Origin: Bog-473 sp963807675
GTDB taxonomy: Bacteria > Actinomycetota > Acidimicrobiia > Acidimicrobiales > RAAP-2
Assembly: GCA_963807675.1 (NCBI GenBank)
Contig: CAWECP010000012.1
Coordinates: forward strand, 992,001 to 1,056,000
DNA length: 64,000 bases
Direction: 5' to 3'
Numbering within the stretch: position 1 is the first letter of the stretch; every line of letters starts with the position of its first letter. Positions 56,213 through 64,000 of the stretch are shown piece by piece. The translations under genes and the position numbers were made by a program. A model generated the notes under the pieces. It was not told where the DNA came from, did not search any database, and saw nothing but the letters and a program-made list of their open reading frames with translations.

Positions 56213-59200
56213 TCAGCGGAAGTCCCGGCTCGCCGGCACCGCCGTCCCCACCACCAGCGCCTCCACCCGCTCGGCGTCGAAGCTGACCGCGCCCTGCCCG
56301 CGCCGGACCCGGCCGCGGATCAGCAGCACCGGTGCGTGTCGGGCCACGTGCTTCCAGCGCGCCCAGGCCCCCCGGGAGAACACCACGTTCACGTGCCCCG
56401 TCTCGTCCTCCAGGTTGATGAACACCGCCCCGCGCGCCGTCTCGGGGTGCTGGCGGTGCGTCACCACTCCGGCCACCGTCGCCCGCTCCCCGTCGCGGTA
56501 CGGCTCGAGTCCCAGTGCCGTCACCACCCCCATGGCTTCGAGCCGCTCCCGGGCCAGGTGCATGGCCGTGCGCTCGGGTGCCAGTCCCAGAGCCCACAGG
56601 TCGTCACCCACCGAGTCGTAGAGGCTGGGCTCGGGCAAGGCCGGCGCCGCCGCCCCCACCACCACGCCGGGCAGGCGGTCCGGGGTGGACTGCGCCGCCG
56701 CCCCGGCCGCCCACAAGAGCCGGCGCCGCACCGACGTCATCGACCGGCCCGGCACCACGACGGCCGCCGCCTCGCCCTCGGGGTCGAGTCCCCCCGCCGC
56801 GGCCAGCGTCTCGAGCTGCGCCTGGGTCACTCCCGCCCGGCGCACCAGATCCTCGCCACCCGACCACGGCCGCCCGGCCACGATGCGCTCGGCGGTCGCC
56901 TCCCCCACCCCGCGCACCGAGCCCAGCCCGAGCCGCAGCACCGGCGAAGCCAGATCACCTTCGAGCGACGCCCCCACCTCGGAGCAGTTCACGTGCGGGC
57001 GCCGGACTCCGACACCGTGGCGGCGTGCGTCGGCCACCAGCGACTGGGGCGACCAGAACCCCATGGGCTGTGAGTTCAGCAACCCCGCCGTGAACGCCGC
57101 GGGATAGTGCAACTTCAACCAGGCGGACGAGTACACCAGGTGCGCGAACGACACCGAGTGCGACTCGGGGAAGCCGAAGTTGGCGAACGCCGCCAGCGCG
57201 TCGAAGACCTGGTCGGCCACGGCGCCCGTCACGCCCCGCGCCGCCATGCCCTCGAAGAGGCGGGCCCGCATCTTCTCCATGCGCGCCACCGAGCGCTTGG
57301 CCGCCATGGCCTGGCGCAGCTCGTCGGCGTCGGCGGCGCTGAAGCCGGCGATGGCGACGGCCATCTCCATCAGCTGCTCCTGGAACAGCGGCACGCCCAA
57401 CGTGCGTTCGAGGATCGGCTTGAGCAGCGGGTGCAGGTAGGTCACCTTCTCCTCGCCCCGGCGCCGGCGGAGATAGGGGTTGACCGCGTGCCCCTGAATG
57501 GGACCGGGCCGGATGATCGCCACCTCGATGGCGATGTCGTAGAAGCGGCGCGGCCGCATCCGGGGCAGCGTCCCCATCTGGGCCCGGCTCTCCACCTGGA
57601 AGACCCCGACCGTGTCGGCCGCACAAAGCAGGTCGTAGACCGCGTCCTCCTGGGGCAGCTGGCTGAGGTCGACAGTCACCCCGTGGAAGTCCCGCACCAG
57701 GTCGACCATGCGGTGCAGCGCCTCGAGCATGCCCAGGCCCAACAGGTCGAACTTGACCAACCCGATGGCGGCGCAGTCGTCCTTGTCCCACTGCAGCACC
57801 GACCGCCCGGGCATGCGCCCCCACTCCACCGGGCAGACCTCGACCACCGGTCGGTCGCACAGGACCATGCCGGCCGAGTGGATCCCGAGATGGCGCGGCC
57901 GGTCCAGCACCTCGGCCGCCAGCTCGGCCACCAGCGGGGGCACCCCGCCCAGCCCGCCGCCGGCGGAAGTCGGCCCGCCGCCGCCACCCGGCCCGCCGGC
58001 CACGGGATCGATCTCCGCCTCGGGGTCCACCACCTCGTGCAGCGCCTCCACCGACGAATGCCCGCGCCCGTGCCCGGCGTCGATCCCCGACGACCAGGCG
58101 TCCACCTGCTCCGGGGTGAAGCCGAACGCCTTGCCCACGTCGCGCACGGCCGAGCGCGGCCGGTACGTGATGACGTTGGCCACCTGCGCCGCGTGGCGGC
58201 GGCCATAGCGCTCGTACACGTACTGAATGACCTCTTCGCGCCGTCCCGACTCAATGTCCATGTCGATGTCGGGCGGCCCGTCACGTGCCGGCGACAGGAA
58301 ACGCTCGAACAACAGCCCGAGGTCGACCGCGTCCACGTTGGTGACGCCCAGCGCGTAGCAGACGGCCGAGTTGGCGGCCGAGCCGCGCCCCTGGCAGTAG
58401 ATGTCGAGCCGCTTGCACACCTGCGCGATGTCCCACACGACGAGGAAGTAGCCGGCGAAGCCGAGCTGGCCGATCACGTCGAGCTCCCGCGCAATCTGCT
58501 TCCATGCCCCCGGCACACGCTCGCGCTCGGGCGGCCCGTAGCGCGCCATGGCCCCCTCGTGCACCAGCTGGCGCAGGTAGCCCTGCTCGTCCAGGCCCTC
58601 GGGCACGGGGAAGTCGGGCAGCCGCGGCGCCACCAGGCGCAGGTCGAACGCGCAGACCCGGCCGAGCTCGGCCGCCCGCTCGACCACGCCCGGCCAGCGG
58701 GCGAAGCGCCGCGTCTGCTCGGCCGCCGAGCGCAAACAGGCCACCGGTGCCGGGGGCAGCCACCCCTCCAGCTCAGCCAGTGGCCGGCGCGCCCGCACTG
58801 CGGCGAGCGTGGTGGCGAGGCGGAACCCGGCCGGCGTGGCGTAGTGCACGTTGTTGGTGGCCACGGCGTCCACCCCCCACTCGACGGCCAGGCGCGCCAG
58901 CGCGTCGTTGCGCGCCGTGTCGATCGGGTCCCCGTGATCCCACAGCTCGAGCGCCACGTTCGTTCGCCCGAACGCGTCGACCAGCGTGCCCACCTGACGG
59001 GAGGCCGCGCTGGGCCCGGCTTCCATCAGCGCGGCGGGGACCGCCCCTTTCCGGCAGCCACTGAGCACCAGCCAGTGACCTCCGGCGGCGCGGGCCAGGG
59101 CGTCGAGGGTGAAGACAGGTTTGCCTTTCTCCCCGCCGGCGAGATGCGCGTCGGCCAGCACAGTCGAGAGGCGCGCGTAGCCGTCGGGGTCGCGGGCGAG

Positions 59201-59470
59201 GATGACGAGGTGGGCGCCGGTCGGATCGGGCTCGCCCGTCCGCGGGCTGGCCGGCGCCAGCGTCACCTCGGCGCCAAAGACCGTCGGCAGGCCGCACACC
59301 CGCGCCGCCTCGGCGAAGCGCACCACGCCGTAGAACCCGTGGTGGTCGGTGAGCGCCAGGGCCTCGAGTCCGAGCCGGTGCGCCTCGGCCACCAGCTCCT
59401 CGGGATCGCTACTGCCGTCGAGGAAGCTGAACCCCGAATCCGCGTGCAGCTCGGCGTAAGGCTCAGTCAT
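56213..59470 (-). CDS. dnaE2: Error-prone DNA polymerase III alpha, DnaE2
   Basis: 1,085 residues. N-terminal PHP domain (YAELHADSGFSFLDGSSDPE, LALTDHHGFYG), polymerase active site SPARDGPPDIDMDIESGRRE with the catalytic Asps, fingers and tandem HhH (VRGVGEATAERIVAG) and a C-terminal OB-fold (FINLEDETGHVNVVFSRG). It lacks a C-terminal beta-binding tail like that of DnaE1. It performs translesion synthesis with ImuA'/ImuB in the SOS mutasome. ATG at 59470 is 8 bp after the ImuB stop. Confidence 0.95.
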   Translation of the reverse strand: MTEPYAELHADSGFSFLDGSSDPEELVAEAHRLGLEALALTDHHGFYGVVRFAEAARVCGLPTVFGAEVTLAPASPRTGEPDPTGAHLVILARDPDGYARLSTVLADAHLAGGEKGKPVFTLDALARAAGGHWLVLSGCRKGAVPAALMEAGPSAASRQVGTLVDAFGRTNVALELWDHGDPIDTARNDALARLAVEWGVDAVATNNVHYATPAGFRLATTLAAVRARRPLAELEGWLPPAPVACLRSAAEQTRRFARWPGVVERAAELGRVCAFDLRLVAPRLPDFPVPEGLDEQGYLRQLVHEGAMARYGPPERERVPGAWKQIARELDVIGQLGFAGYFLVVWDIAQVCKRLDIYCQGRGSAANSAVCYALGVTNVDAVDLGLLFERFLSPARDGPPDIDMDIESGRREEVIQYVYERYGRRHAAQVANVITYRPRSAVRDVGKAFGFTPEQVDAWSSGIDAGHGRGHSSVEALHEVVDPEAEIDPVAGGPGGGGGPTSAGGGLGGVPPLVAELAAEVLDRPRHLGIHSAGMVLCDRPVVEVCPVEWGRMPGRSVLQWDKDDCAAIGLVKFDLLGLGMLEALHRMVDLVRDFHGVTVDLSQLPQEDAVYDLLCAADTVGVFQVESRAQMGTLPRMRPRRFYDIAIEVAIIRPGPIQGHAVNPYLRRRRGEEKVTYLHPLLKPILERTLGVPLFQEQLMEMAVAIAGFSAADADELRQAMAAKRSVARMEKMRARLFEGMAARGVTGAVADQVFDALAAFANFGFPESHSVSFAHLVYSSAWLKLHYPAAFTAGLLNSQPMGFWSPQSLVADARRHGVGVRRPHVNCSEVGASLEGDLASPVLRLGLGSVRGVGEATAERIVAGRPWSGGEDLVRRAGVTQAQLETLAAAGGLDPEGEAAAVVVPGRSMTSVRRRLLWAAGAAAQSTPDRLPGVVVGAAAPALPEPSLYDSVGDDLWALGLAPERTAMHLARERLEAMGVVTALGLEPYRDGERATVAGVVTHRQHPETARGAVFINLEDETGHVNVVFSRGAWARWKHVARHAPVLLIRGRVRRGQGAVSFDAERVEALVVGTAVPASRDFR

Positions 59471-59478
59471 GCGCGCGG

Positions 59479-60568
59479 TCAGTCATAGAGGGCTTCCACC
59501 CGCCACTGCCCGCGCTCGGTGCACAGCAGGCGGGCCACGCCGTCCGACGTGACGACCTGCAGGCGGGCGCGGCGTCGGCGCACCGACCACCAGCGCTCGG
59601 TCACCGGCCAGGGACCGGCCCAACCCACCACCTGCTCCCAGGGCCCGCCGCCGACCGACAGCCGGTCGATCGGCGCCTCCAGCAGCCCGCGCCCACTCAC
59701 CACCATGGCGTTCCCCTCGGCGTCGATCAGCTCGGCCCGGGGCGGGGCGCGCAGGACGTCGGTCGGCGCCGGCGGCGGCAGCTGCCCCGGCCACGGCGCC
59801 CCGGCCGGGCCGGCGTCGGCCTCGGGGCTGCCCCACGGCACCAGCACCGACTGGGTGGCCGGGTCCCGGCCGCCCTGCACCCGCCCCATCAACACGGCGT
59901 CGATGCCGAGGCGCTCCTGCACCTTGACGAAGGAGCGGGCCGCGCGGAGATCGGCCTCCGACGCTCCGCCGAAGAAGCCGGGCTGGGTGGGCGGTGGTGG
60001 CCCGTCTCCCCGGTCGGGGTCCTCACCCCGGGCCACCCGCAGCCGCCGCTCGATACCGCGGATCGCGCAGGCCGGCCAGCTCCCCGCTCTCGCCACGTGC
60101 CACGGCGTGACAGGCCGCCGCGTCCGCCCCGAAGCGGTCCGACACGCTCGCCGCCGGCAGCGCGGCGAACTGCCCCAGCGTGGTCACCCCCAGCCGCTGC
60201 AAGGTGACGGCCAGGTCGGGCCGGGCCAGGGTGGCTACCGACCACGGCGCCAGGAAGTCCGCCGTCCCGCCCGGCGGGACGATCAGCTCGGCGCGCGCGG
60301 CGAGGACGGCGGCGAAGAGCCCGTCGGCCACCCCGATTCCGGCCGCCTCGCCCACCACCGCGGCCAGGCGGGACACGACCGCCTCCTCCCCGCCGAAAAA
60401 CCGCGCCGGCCCGCGTGCCGGCAGGGCGCACACCCCGAGCCGGACCGGGTGCACCCACGGGCACAGCTCGCCCGCCTTGGCCACCACCCGGGCGAAGCGC
60501 CGGGCCTCCTCCCCCCGGGCCCCCTCTTCGAGGAGCTCGGGACACCAGATGACGACCAACCGTTCCAC
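59479..60568 (-). CDS. imuB: ImuB-like Y-family polymerase paralogue, shortened (one frame break)
   Basis: 362 residues after removing one G at 60070-60071. MERLVVIWCPELLEEGAR, VRLGVCALPARGPARFFGGE and LGVTTLGQFAALPAASVSDR are ImuB-like. Between the first strand and AGELCPWVHPVRLG about 40 residues normally present are missing, removing part of the palm; ImuB proteins are catalytically dead anyway. A C-terminal GQLPPPAPTDVLR and DGVARLLCTERGQWRVEALYD are conserved in the family. Co-transcribed with dnaE2 (8 bp) and the imuA-like gene (22 bp). Confidence 0.85.
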
Positions 60569-60590
60569 GTCTTCTTCTCCACCACGCCGC

Positions 60591-61439
60591 TCAGGCCGCC
60601 TCCGGCCCGTTGTCGGGACCGGCTGAGCGCGGCCCTTCCACTGCTTTCACTGCCTCTGCCTCCGTTGCCTCTGCCTCCGTTGCCTCTGCCTCCGTTGCCT
60701 CTGCCTCCGTTGCCTCTGCCTCCGTTGCCTCCGCCTCCGTTGCTTCCGCCTCCGTTGCCGCCACCTCGCCCGAGCCGGCGGGGAGCCACAGCGAGCACTC
60801 GGTGACACGGCCGGCGGCGCGGCGCCCGCTGACGCGCACCTCGGCCCGGCGGCCGCGCAGGTGGCCGTGGCCGCGGCCCACGCCTTCCCACTCCACCGCC
60901 CCCACCGACAGCACCAGGTCACCGCCGACCGGCCAGGCGGCGACACCCTCGAGCAGCACGACGAGCGCGACCTGGCGGTCACGGGCGCGGGCGGTCAGGT
61001 GGCGCGCCGCGGTCAGGCGGGCCCGACCGGGGGGACGCACCAGCACGACGTCCACGCCGGAGAGGAGGTCGCCGGCCGCCTCGGCCCAGTCGCTGCCCGG
61101 ATGGGGCACGAAGACGACGCGACGCAGGTCGAGACCGAGCCCGGCGGCCGCCACCACGCCGGGGTCGGGCAGGCCGACGGCGGCGCACCAGCTCCCCGAC
61201 GCCGACGCCGCCGCCAGGAGGGCCAGCGACAGGGTCGTGGCGCCGTGGCCGAGTTGGCCCGCCACGGTGACGGTCATGCCGCGGCGCAAGGACCCACCGG
61301 GGAAGAGCGAGGCCAGCGGCCGGGGCACCGGCAGCGTCCGCCCGGCCACCGGCGTGGCGGGCCGGACCCGGTCGGCCAGGCCGGCGGGGAGCTCCCGGGA
61401 ACGGGGAGACGACGGGTCACCGGCCTGGAAGGCGAACAT
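60591..61439 (-). CDS. ImuA-prime/RecA-like SOS mutasome accessory protein
   Basis: 282 residues. SLFPGGSLRRGMTVTVAGQL and GATTLSLALLAAASASGSW form a degenerate RecA-like core without a canonical P-loop; WLPAGSGEVAA leads into a C-terminal tail of seven ATEAE pentapeptides. It lies just upstream of imuB and dnaE2, the position of ImuA'. The ATG at 61439 lies inside the SOS box, so the transcript may be leaderless or the true start may be further in (for example VPRPLASLFPGG). Identity comes mainly from synteny. Confidence 0.75.
   Translation of the reverse strand: MFAFQAGDPSSPRSRELPAGLADRVRPATPVAGRTLPVPRPLASLFPGGSLRRGMTVTVAGQLGHGATTLSLALLAAASASGSWCAAVGLPDPGVVAAAGLGLDLRRVVFVPHPGSDWAEAAGDLLSGVDVVLVRPPGRARLTAARHLTARARDRQVALVVLLEGVAAWPVGGDLVLSVGAVEWEGVGRGHGHLRGRRAEVRVSGRRAAGRVTECSLWLPAGSGEVAATEAEATEAEATEAEATEAEATEAEATEAEATEAEAVKAVEGPRSAGPDNGPEAA
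60651..60755 (-). repeat. Seven 15-bp tandem units encoding the ATEAE tail of the ImuA-like protein
   Basis: Five units read tgcctctgcctccgt exactly (60651-60725); two more (60726-60740, 60741-60755) carry one or two changes. On the coding strand they give an acidic Ala-Thr-Glu-Ala-Glu repeat near the C-terminus, after WLPAGSGEV. The units are in frame, so copy-number change alters tail length only. Confidence 0.9.
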
Positions 61440-61446
61440 ATGTTCG
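61433..61446. promoter_or_regulatory. LexA SOS box between the mutasome and SRAP genes
   Basis: CGAACATATGTTCG is a perfect 14-bp palindrome matching the actinobacterial LexA site (CGAAC-N4-GTTCG). It overlaps the ImuA-like start codon on the minus strand and lies 101 bp upstream of the SRAP ATG on the plus strand. On the minus strand GATAAG just upstream could be a -10 element, putting LexA over the transcription start. Confidence 0.88.
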
Positions 61447-61547
61447 TACCTTATCGACACCGTGCGCGGTGCGCTCGGGGACCTAAAAGCCCAGTTCAGA
61501 GAGCCGATGCACGGAAACAGGCGGCGTGACGCCACAATGCAGCCGAC

Positions 61548-62255
61548 ATGTGCGGACGCTTTGCCCTCTACACCGAACCGGCCCGGATCGCCCACTACTT
61601 CCACGCCTCCCTGGCCGAGGGCCAGGACGCCGAGCACGCACCGAGCTGGAACGTCGCCCCGACCGACGAGGTCCTCGGCGTGCGGGACCGACCGCCCAAG
61701 GACGGCGGCCCGCCCGAGCGCACCCTCATGACCTTCCGCTGGGGCCTCATCCCCTGGTGGTCCAAGGACACCAAGTCGGCCAGCCGCCTCATCAACGCGC
61801 GCCGAGAGACCGTGTTGACCAAACCCTCCTTCCGCGAGGCCTTCGAGAAGCGACGGATCATCGTCCCCGCCGACGGCTTCTACGAGTGGCGCAAGACCAA
61901 GAGCGGCGCCAAGCAGCCGCACTTCTTCACCCGCACCGACGGCGCACTCATGGCCTTCGCCGGCCTGGCCGAGCGCTGGCGTGACAAGAACCTGCCCGAG
62001 GACGCGCCGCTGATCCGTAGCTGTGCCGTGATCACCACCACGGCCGGCCCCGACATGGAGGGCATCCACGACCGCATGCCCGTGCTCCTCGACCCGTCTA
62101 CCTTTGACCTGTGGCTCGACCCCGCCAACGAGGACGTCGAGGAGCTGCGTGCATTGCTGCAGCCGCTGCCGGCGGGCACGATTGAGCACCATCCCGTCGG
62201 GCCGCGGATCGGCAACGTGCGCAACAACGACCCAGAACTGATCGCGCCGGCCTGA
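61548..62255 (+). CDS. SRAP-domain protein (HMCES/YedK), abasic-site DNA-protein crosslinker
   Basis: 235 residues, a complete SRAP domain. Catalytic Cys2 directly follows Met (MCGRFALYTEPARIAHYF), the Asn is in RLINARRET, Glu in ADGFYEWRK and the His in GIHDRMPVLL. HMCES/YedK crosslinks to abasic sites in single-stranded DNA and protects them. Divergent from the mutasome operon with the SOS box in the shared promoter region, so it is probably SOS-induced. ATG at 61548 is required to expose Cys2. Confidence 0.95.
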   Translation: MCGRFALYTEPARIAHYFHASLAEGQDAEHAPSWNVAPTDEVLGVRDRPPKDGGPPERTLMTFRWGLIPWWSKDTKSASRLINARRETVLTKPSFREAFEKRRIIVPADGFYEWRKTKSGAKQPHFFTRTDGALMAFAGLAERWRDKNLPEDAPLIRSCAVITTTAGPDMEGIHDRMPVLLDPSTFDLWLDPANEDVEELRALLQPLPAGTIEHHPVGPRIGNVRNNDPELIAPA

Positions 62256-62272
62256 CGTGAAGCCGGTGTGAC

Positions 62273-63820
62273 GTGAACAACGGCACACCCCGCTTCGACC
62301 GCCGCACGTTGTTGGCCGCCGCGCTGGCGACCGGCGGCGCGGCGGTGCTGGCGGCGGCCAGCCGAGGTGACACCGCCCGGGCCGGGGCGGCGATCGCGCG
62401 GGCGGCGGCCAGGACCAAACCGGCGGGCTCGGACCTGGGGGCGATCGAGCACGTCGTCTTCTTCATGCAGGAAAACCGGTCGTTCGACCACTACTACGGC
62501 GTGTACCCGGGCGTGCGCGGGTTCGACGACCACCCGAGCGGCGATCTCGGCGTGTTCGCGCAGAAGTGGCCGGGAGGTCGGGACCGCACGCTGCTGCCGT
62601 TCCATCTCGACTCGTCGCTCGCCATCGGCACCTGCACGGACGACCTCGACCACAGCTGGGAGGGCGAGCACCTGAGCCGGGGCAACGGGAGCAACAACGC
62701 CTTCGTGAGCACGCACGTGCGGCCGGAGTTCGAGGGGCCCGAGCACGGGGTGCTGACCATGGGCTACTACGAGCGCAGCGACCTTCCCTTCTACTATGCG
62801 CTGGCCGACGCCTTCACGCTGTGCGACAACTACCACTGCTCGGTGCTCGGGCCGACGCATCCGAACCGGCTGATGTCGCTGTCGGGCACCATCGATCCGA
62901 CCGGGCAGGCCGGTGGGCCGGTGCTCATCTCGAGCTCTTCGCCGGACGCCGTGTACAGCGTCAGCTGGGACACCATCCCCGAGGTGCTCGAGGACGCCGG
63001 CGTGAGTTGGAAGGTGTACAACCCGACGGGGACGATCTACGCGCCGACGTTCATAGAGGAGTACGGGTTGGTGGCGACCGACGCCATCCTCCCCTACTTC
63101 TCGCAGTACAAGAACCCGAGCTCGGCCCTGTACCAGAAGGCGTTCCTGCCGCAGTATCCAGCCGACTTCATGTCCGACGTGGCCTCGGGGCAGCTGCCGG
63201 CGGTGAGCTGGATTCTGCCGCCCGCCGGCTACGACGAACACCCGTCGTCACCGTCCGCGCTCGGCGAGTGGTTCACCAGTCAGCTGGTGGCGGCACTGGC
63301 GTCCAACCCCGAGGTCTGGTCCAAGACCGTGCTGTTCCACATGTACGACGAGAACGACGGCTTCTTCGACCACGTGCCGCCGCCGGTGCCACCGGCGCGG
63401 ACGGCGGACGAGTTCCTGACCCAGGGGGTGCTGCCGGCGGACGCCAAGGGCATCCGCGGGCCGGTGGGCATGGGCTTCCGGGTGCCCATGTTGGTGGTGT
63501 CGCCCTTCAGCCGGGGCGGGCACGTGGCCTCGCAGGTGTTCGACCACACGTCGCAACTGCGCTTTCTGGAGGAGCGCTTCGGGGTGATGGCACCCAACAT
63601 CTCGGCCTGGCGCCGGCGGGTGTCGGGCGACCTCACCTCGGCGCTGCACATGGGTCAGGAGACCACTTCGGTGCCGACACTGCCCAGCACGGCAGACGAC
63701 CAGATGGCGAACATTCTGGCCAAGGGGTGCACGAACGCCGAGATCTACAACGTGGCATCCTCGATGCCGATCTACCCCGTGCCGGCGCACCAGTCGATGC
63801 CGACGCAGGAGAGGGTGTAG
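62273..63820 (+). CDS. Tat-exported phospholipase C / alkaline phosphatase-fold phosphoesterase
   Basis: 515 residues. A twin-arginine signal (FDRRTLLAAALATGGAAVLA) at residues 8-27 predicts export. Family motifs: FFMQENRSFDHYYGVYPGV (metal and catalytic Thr/Ser region of non-haemolytic PLC), LSGTIDPTGQAGGPV and YDENDGFFDHVPPPVPP. It likely hydrolyses phospholipids or other phosphodiesters outside the cell to recover phosphate. GTG at 62273 gives the RR near the N-terminus. Starts 17 bp after SRAP. Confidence 0.9.
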   Translation: MNNGTPRFDRRTLLAAALATGGAAVLAAASRGDTARAGAAIARAAARTKPAGSDLGAIEHVVFFMQENRSFDHYYGVYPGVRGFDDHPSGDLGVFAQKWPGGRDRTLLPFHLDSSLAIGTCTDDLDHSWEGEHLSRGNGSNNAFVSTHVRPEFEGPEHGVLTMGYYERSDLPFYYALADAFTLCDNYHCSVLGPTHPNRLMSLSGTIDPTGQAGGPVLISSSSPDAVYSVSWDTIPEVLEDAGVSWKVYNPTGTIYAPTFIEEYGLVATDAILPYFSQYKNPSSALYQKAFLPQYPADFMSDVASGQLPAVSWILPPAGYDEHPSSPSALGEWFTSQLVAALASNPEVWSKTVLFHMYDENDGFFDHVPPPVPPARTADEFLTQGVLPADAKGIRGPVGMGFRVPMLVVSPFSRGGHVASQVFDHTSQLRFLEERFGVMAPNISAWRRRVSGDLTSALHMGQETTSVPTLPSTADDQMANILAKGCTNAEIYNVASSMPIYPVPAHQSMPTQERV

Positions 63821-63853
63821 AACCTGGCTTCGTGGTGATGGTGGGTTGACGTC

Positions 63854-64000
63854 ATGAGCGACCAACCGCGCCTGACCGTCCGCGAGATGCGCCTGGACGA
63901 GGTCGATCTGCGTATCGACTACTTCCACGATGCGTCGGACGAGTATCTCCGCACACTCGGGGTCGACCGGGCGCTCCTGCCGGCGCGGGAGGCCTGGCGA
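63854..64000 (+). CDS. GNAT-type acetyltransferase N-terminus (partial)
   Basis: Only 49 residues are in the window (MSDQPRLTVREMRLDEVDLR, YFHDASDEYLRTLGVDR). The pattern of an Arg-rich first strand followed by a helix with IxYFHDASDEYLxTLG is typical of a GNAT-like acetyltransferase family. The acetyl-CoA motif lies past the end, so the assignment is tentative. ATG at 63854. Confidence 0.55.
   Translation, partial: MSDQPRLTVREMRLDEVDLRIDYFHDASDEYLRTLGVDRALLPAREAWR

Noticed and set aside
57107..59488. A 790-codon open frame antisense to dnaE2
   Set aside because: dnaE2 has all its domains in the other strand; the antisense frame has repetitive His/Arg/Val composition typical of GC-rich shadows.
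8754..60071. Widespread programmed +1 ribosomal frameshifting
   Set aside because: The codons at the shift sites vary and no stop or rare codon is constant; the breaks cluster in one stretch, as assembly error would.
1..64000. tRNA, rRNA, CRISPR, transposon or prophage features
   Set aside because: Reading the gaps showed no cloverleaf with a conserved T-loop, no regular spacer-repeat array, no terminal inverted repeats with a transposase and no integrase.

Overview
The window is GC-rich throughout and almost fully coding. Its gene content points to an uncultured actinobacterium, possibly a member of Acidimicrobiia, though no rRNA or ribosomal marker is present to place it. Supporting clues are two LLM-fold (F420-type) oxidoreductases, a DUF222/HNH protein, DUF3052 and DUF2505 proteins, an Rv1264-like adenylate cyclase, a DnaE2/ImuB mutasome with a CGAAC-N4-GTTCG SOS box, many GTG starts and many 4-bp ATGA/GTGA overlaps. 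I saw no tRNA, rRNA, CRISPR array, transposase or phage gene, so this reads as a chromosomal segment rather than a mobile element.

Layout. 0-5 kb: a PuuD-like glutamine amidotransferase divergent from a PuuA/GlnA-like ligase, a methyltransferase, a sugar kinase, and a yceI/marR divergent pair with an unusually AT-rich operator. 5.8-16 kb: DUF222/HNH protein, ileS, GNAT, MTHFR-like protein, HAD phosphatases, glutathione peroxidase, quinone oxidoreductase. 14.7-20.6 kb: an Ltp2-like thiolase with its DUF35 partner, NTF2-like protein, LLM oxidoreductase, FMN hydroxyacid dehydrogenase and acyl-CoA ligase. 20.6-25.4 kb: HAD, signal peptidase I, DUF3052, methyltransferase, LLM enzyme and a YcaQ-type winged-helix protein. 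25.5-30.1 kb: a tight acyl-CoA operon (two acyl-CoA dehydrogenases, two MaoC hydratases, a CoA-transferase), with the first dehydrogenase fused in frame to the CoA-transferase. 30.2-32.9 kb: two adjacent class III cyclases, one joined to a DUF1707/LiaF-like sensor module. 33-35.7 kb: an HMG-CoA-synthase-like/OB-fold protein with a thiolase. 35.8-42.9 kb: amine/amino-acid catabolism (alanine dehydrogenase, aldehyde dehydrogenase, Lrp regulator, class III aminotransferase, FAD amine oxidase) plus small NTF2 and DUF2505 proteins. 42.9-44.4 kb: cobQ. 44.6-49 kb: a pyrimidine salvage block (NCS1 permease, phosphoribosyltransferase, cytosine-deaminase-like enzyme, upp) with a Rieske oxygenase overlapping upp. 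49-56 kb: SDRs, a GH15 remnant, NDH-2, a DapB-fold dehydrogenase, EthD protein and a drug exporter. 56-62.3 kb: a DNA-damage block, imuA-like/imuB/dnaE2, divergent from an SRAP (HMCES/YedK) gene across one SOS box. 62.3-64 kb: a Tat-exported phospholipase C and a truncated GNAT gene.

The most striking sequence-level observation is that seventeen reading-frame breaks in twelve genes, including ileS and upp, are all repaired by removing exactly one base, usually one copy of a doubled G or C. Sequencing or assembly error is the likeliest cause, and reconstructed proteins are described on that basis. The best candidates for new biology are the acyl-CoA dehydrogenase/CoA-transferase fusion, the DUF1707-LiaF-cyclase fusion beside an Rv1264-like cyclase, the Rieske enzyme inside a pyrimidine salvage block, and the SOS box shared by SRAP and the mutasome.
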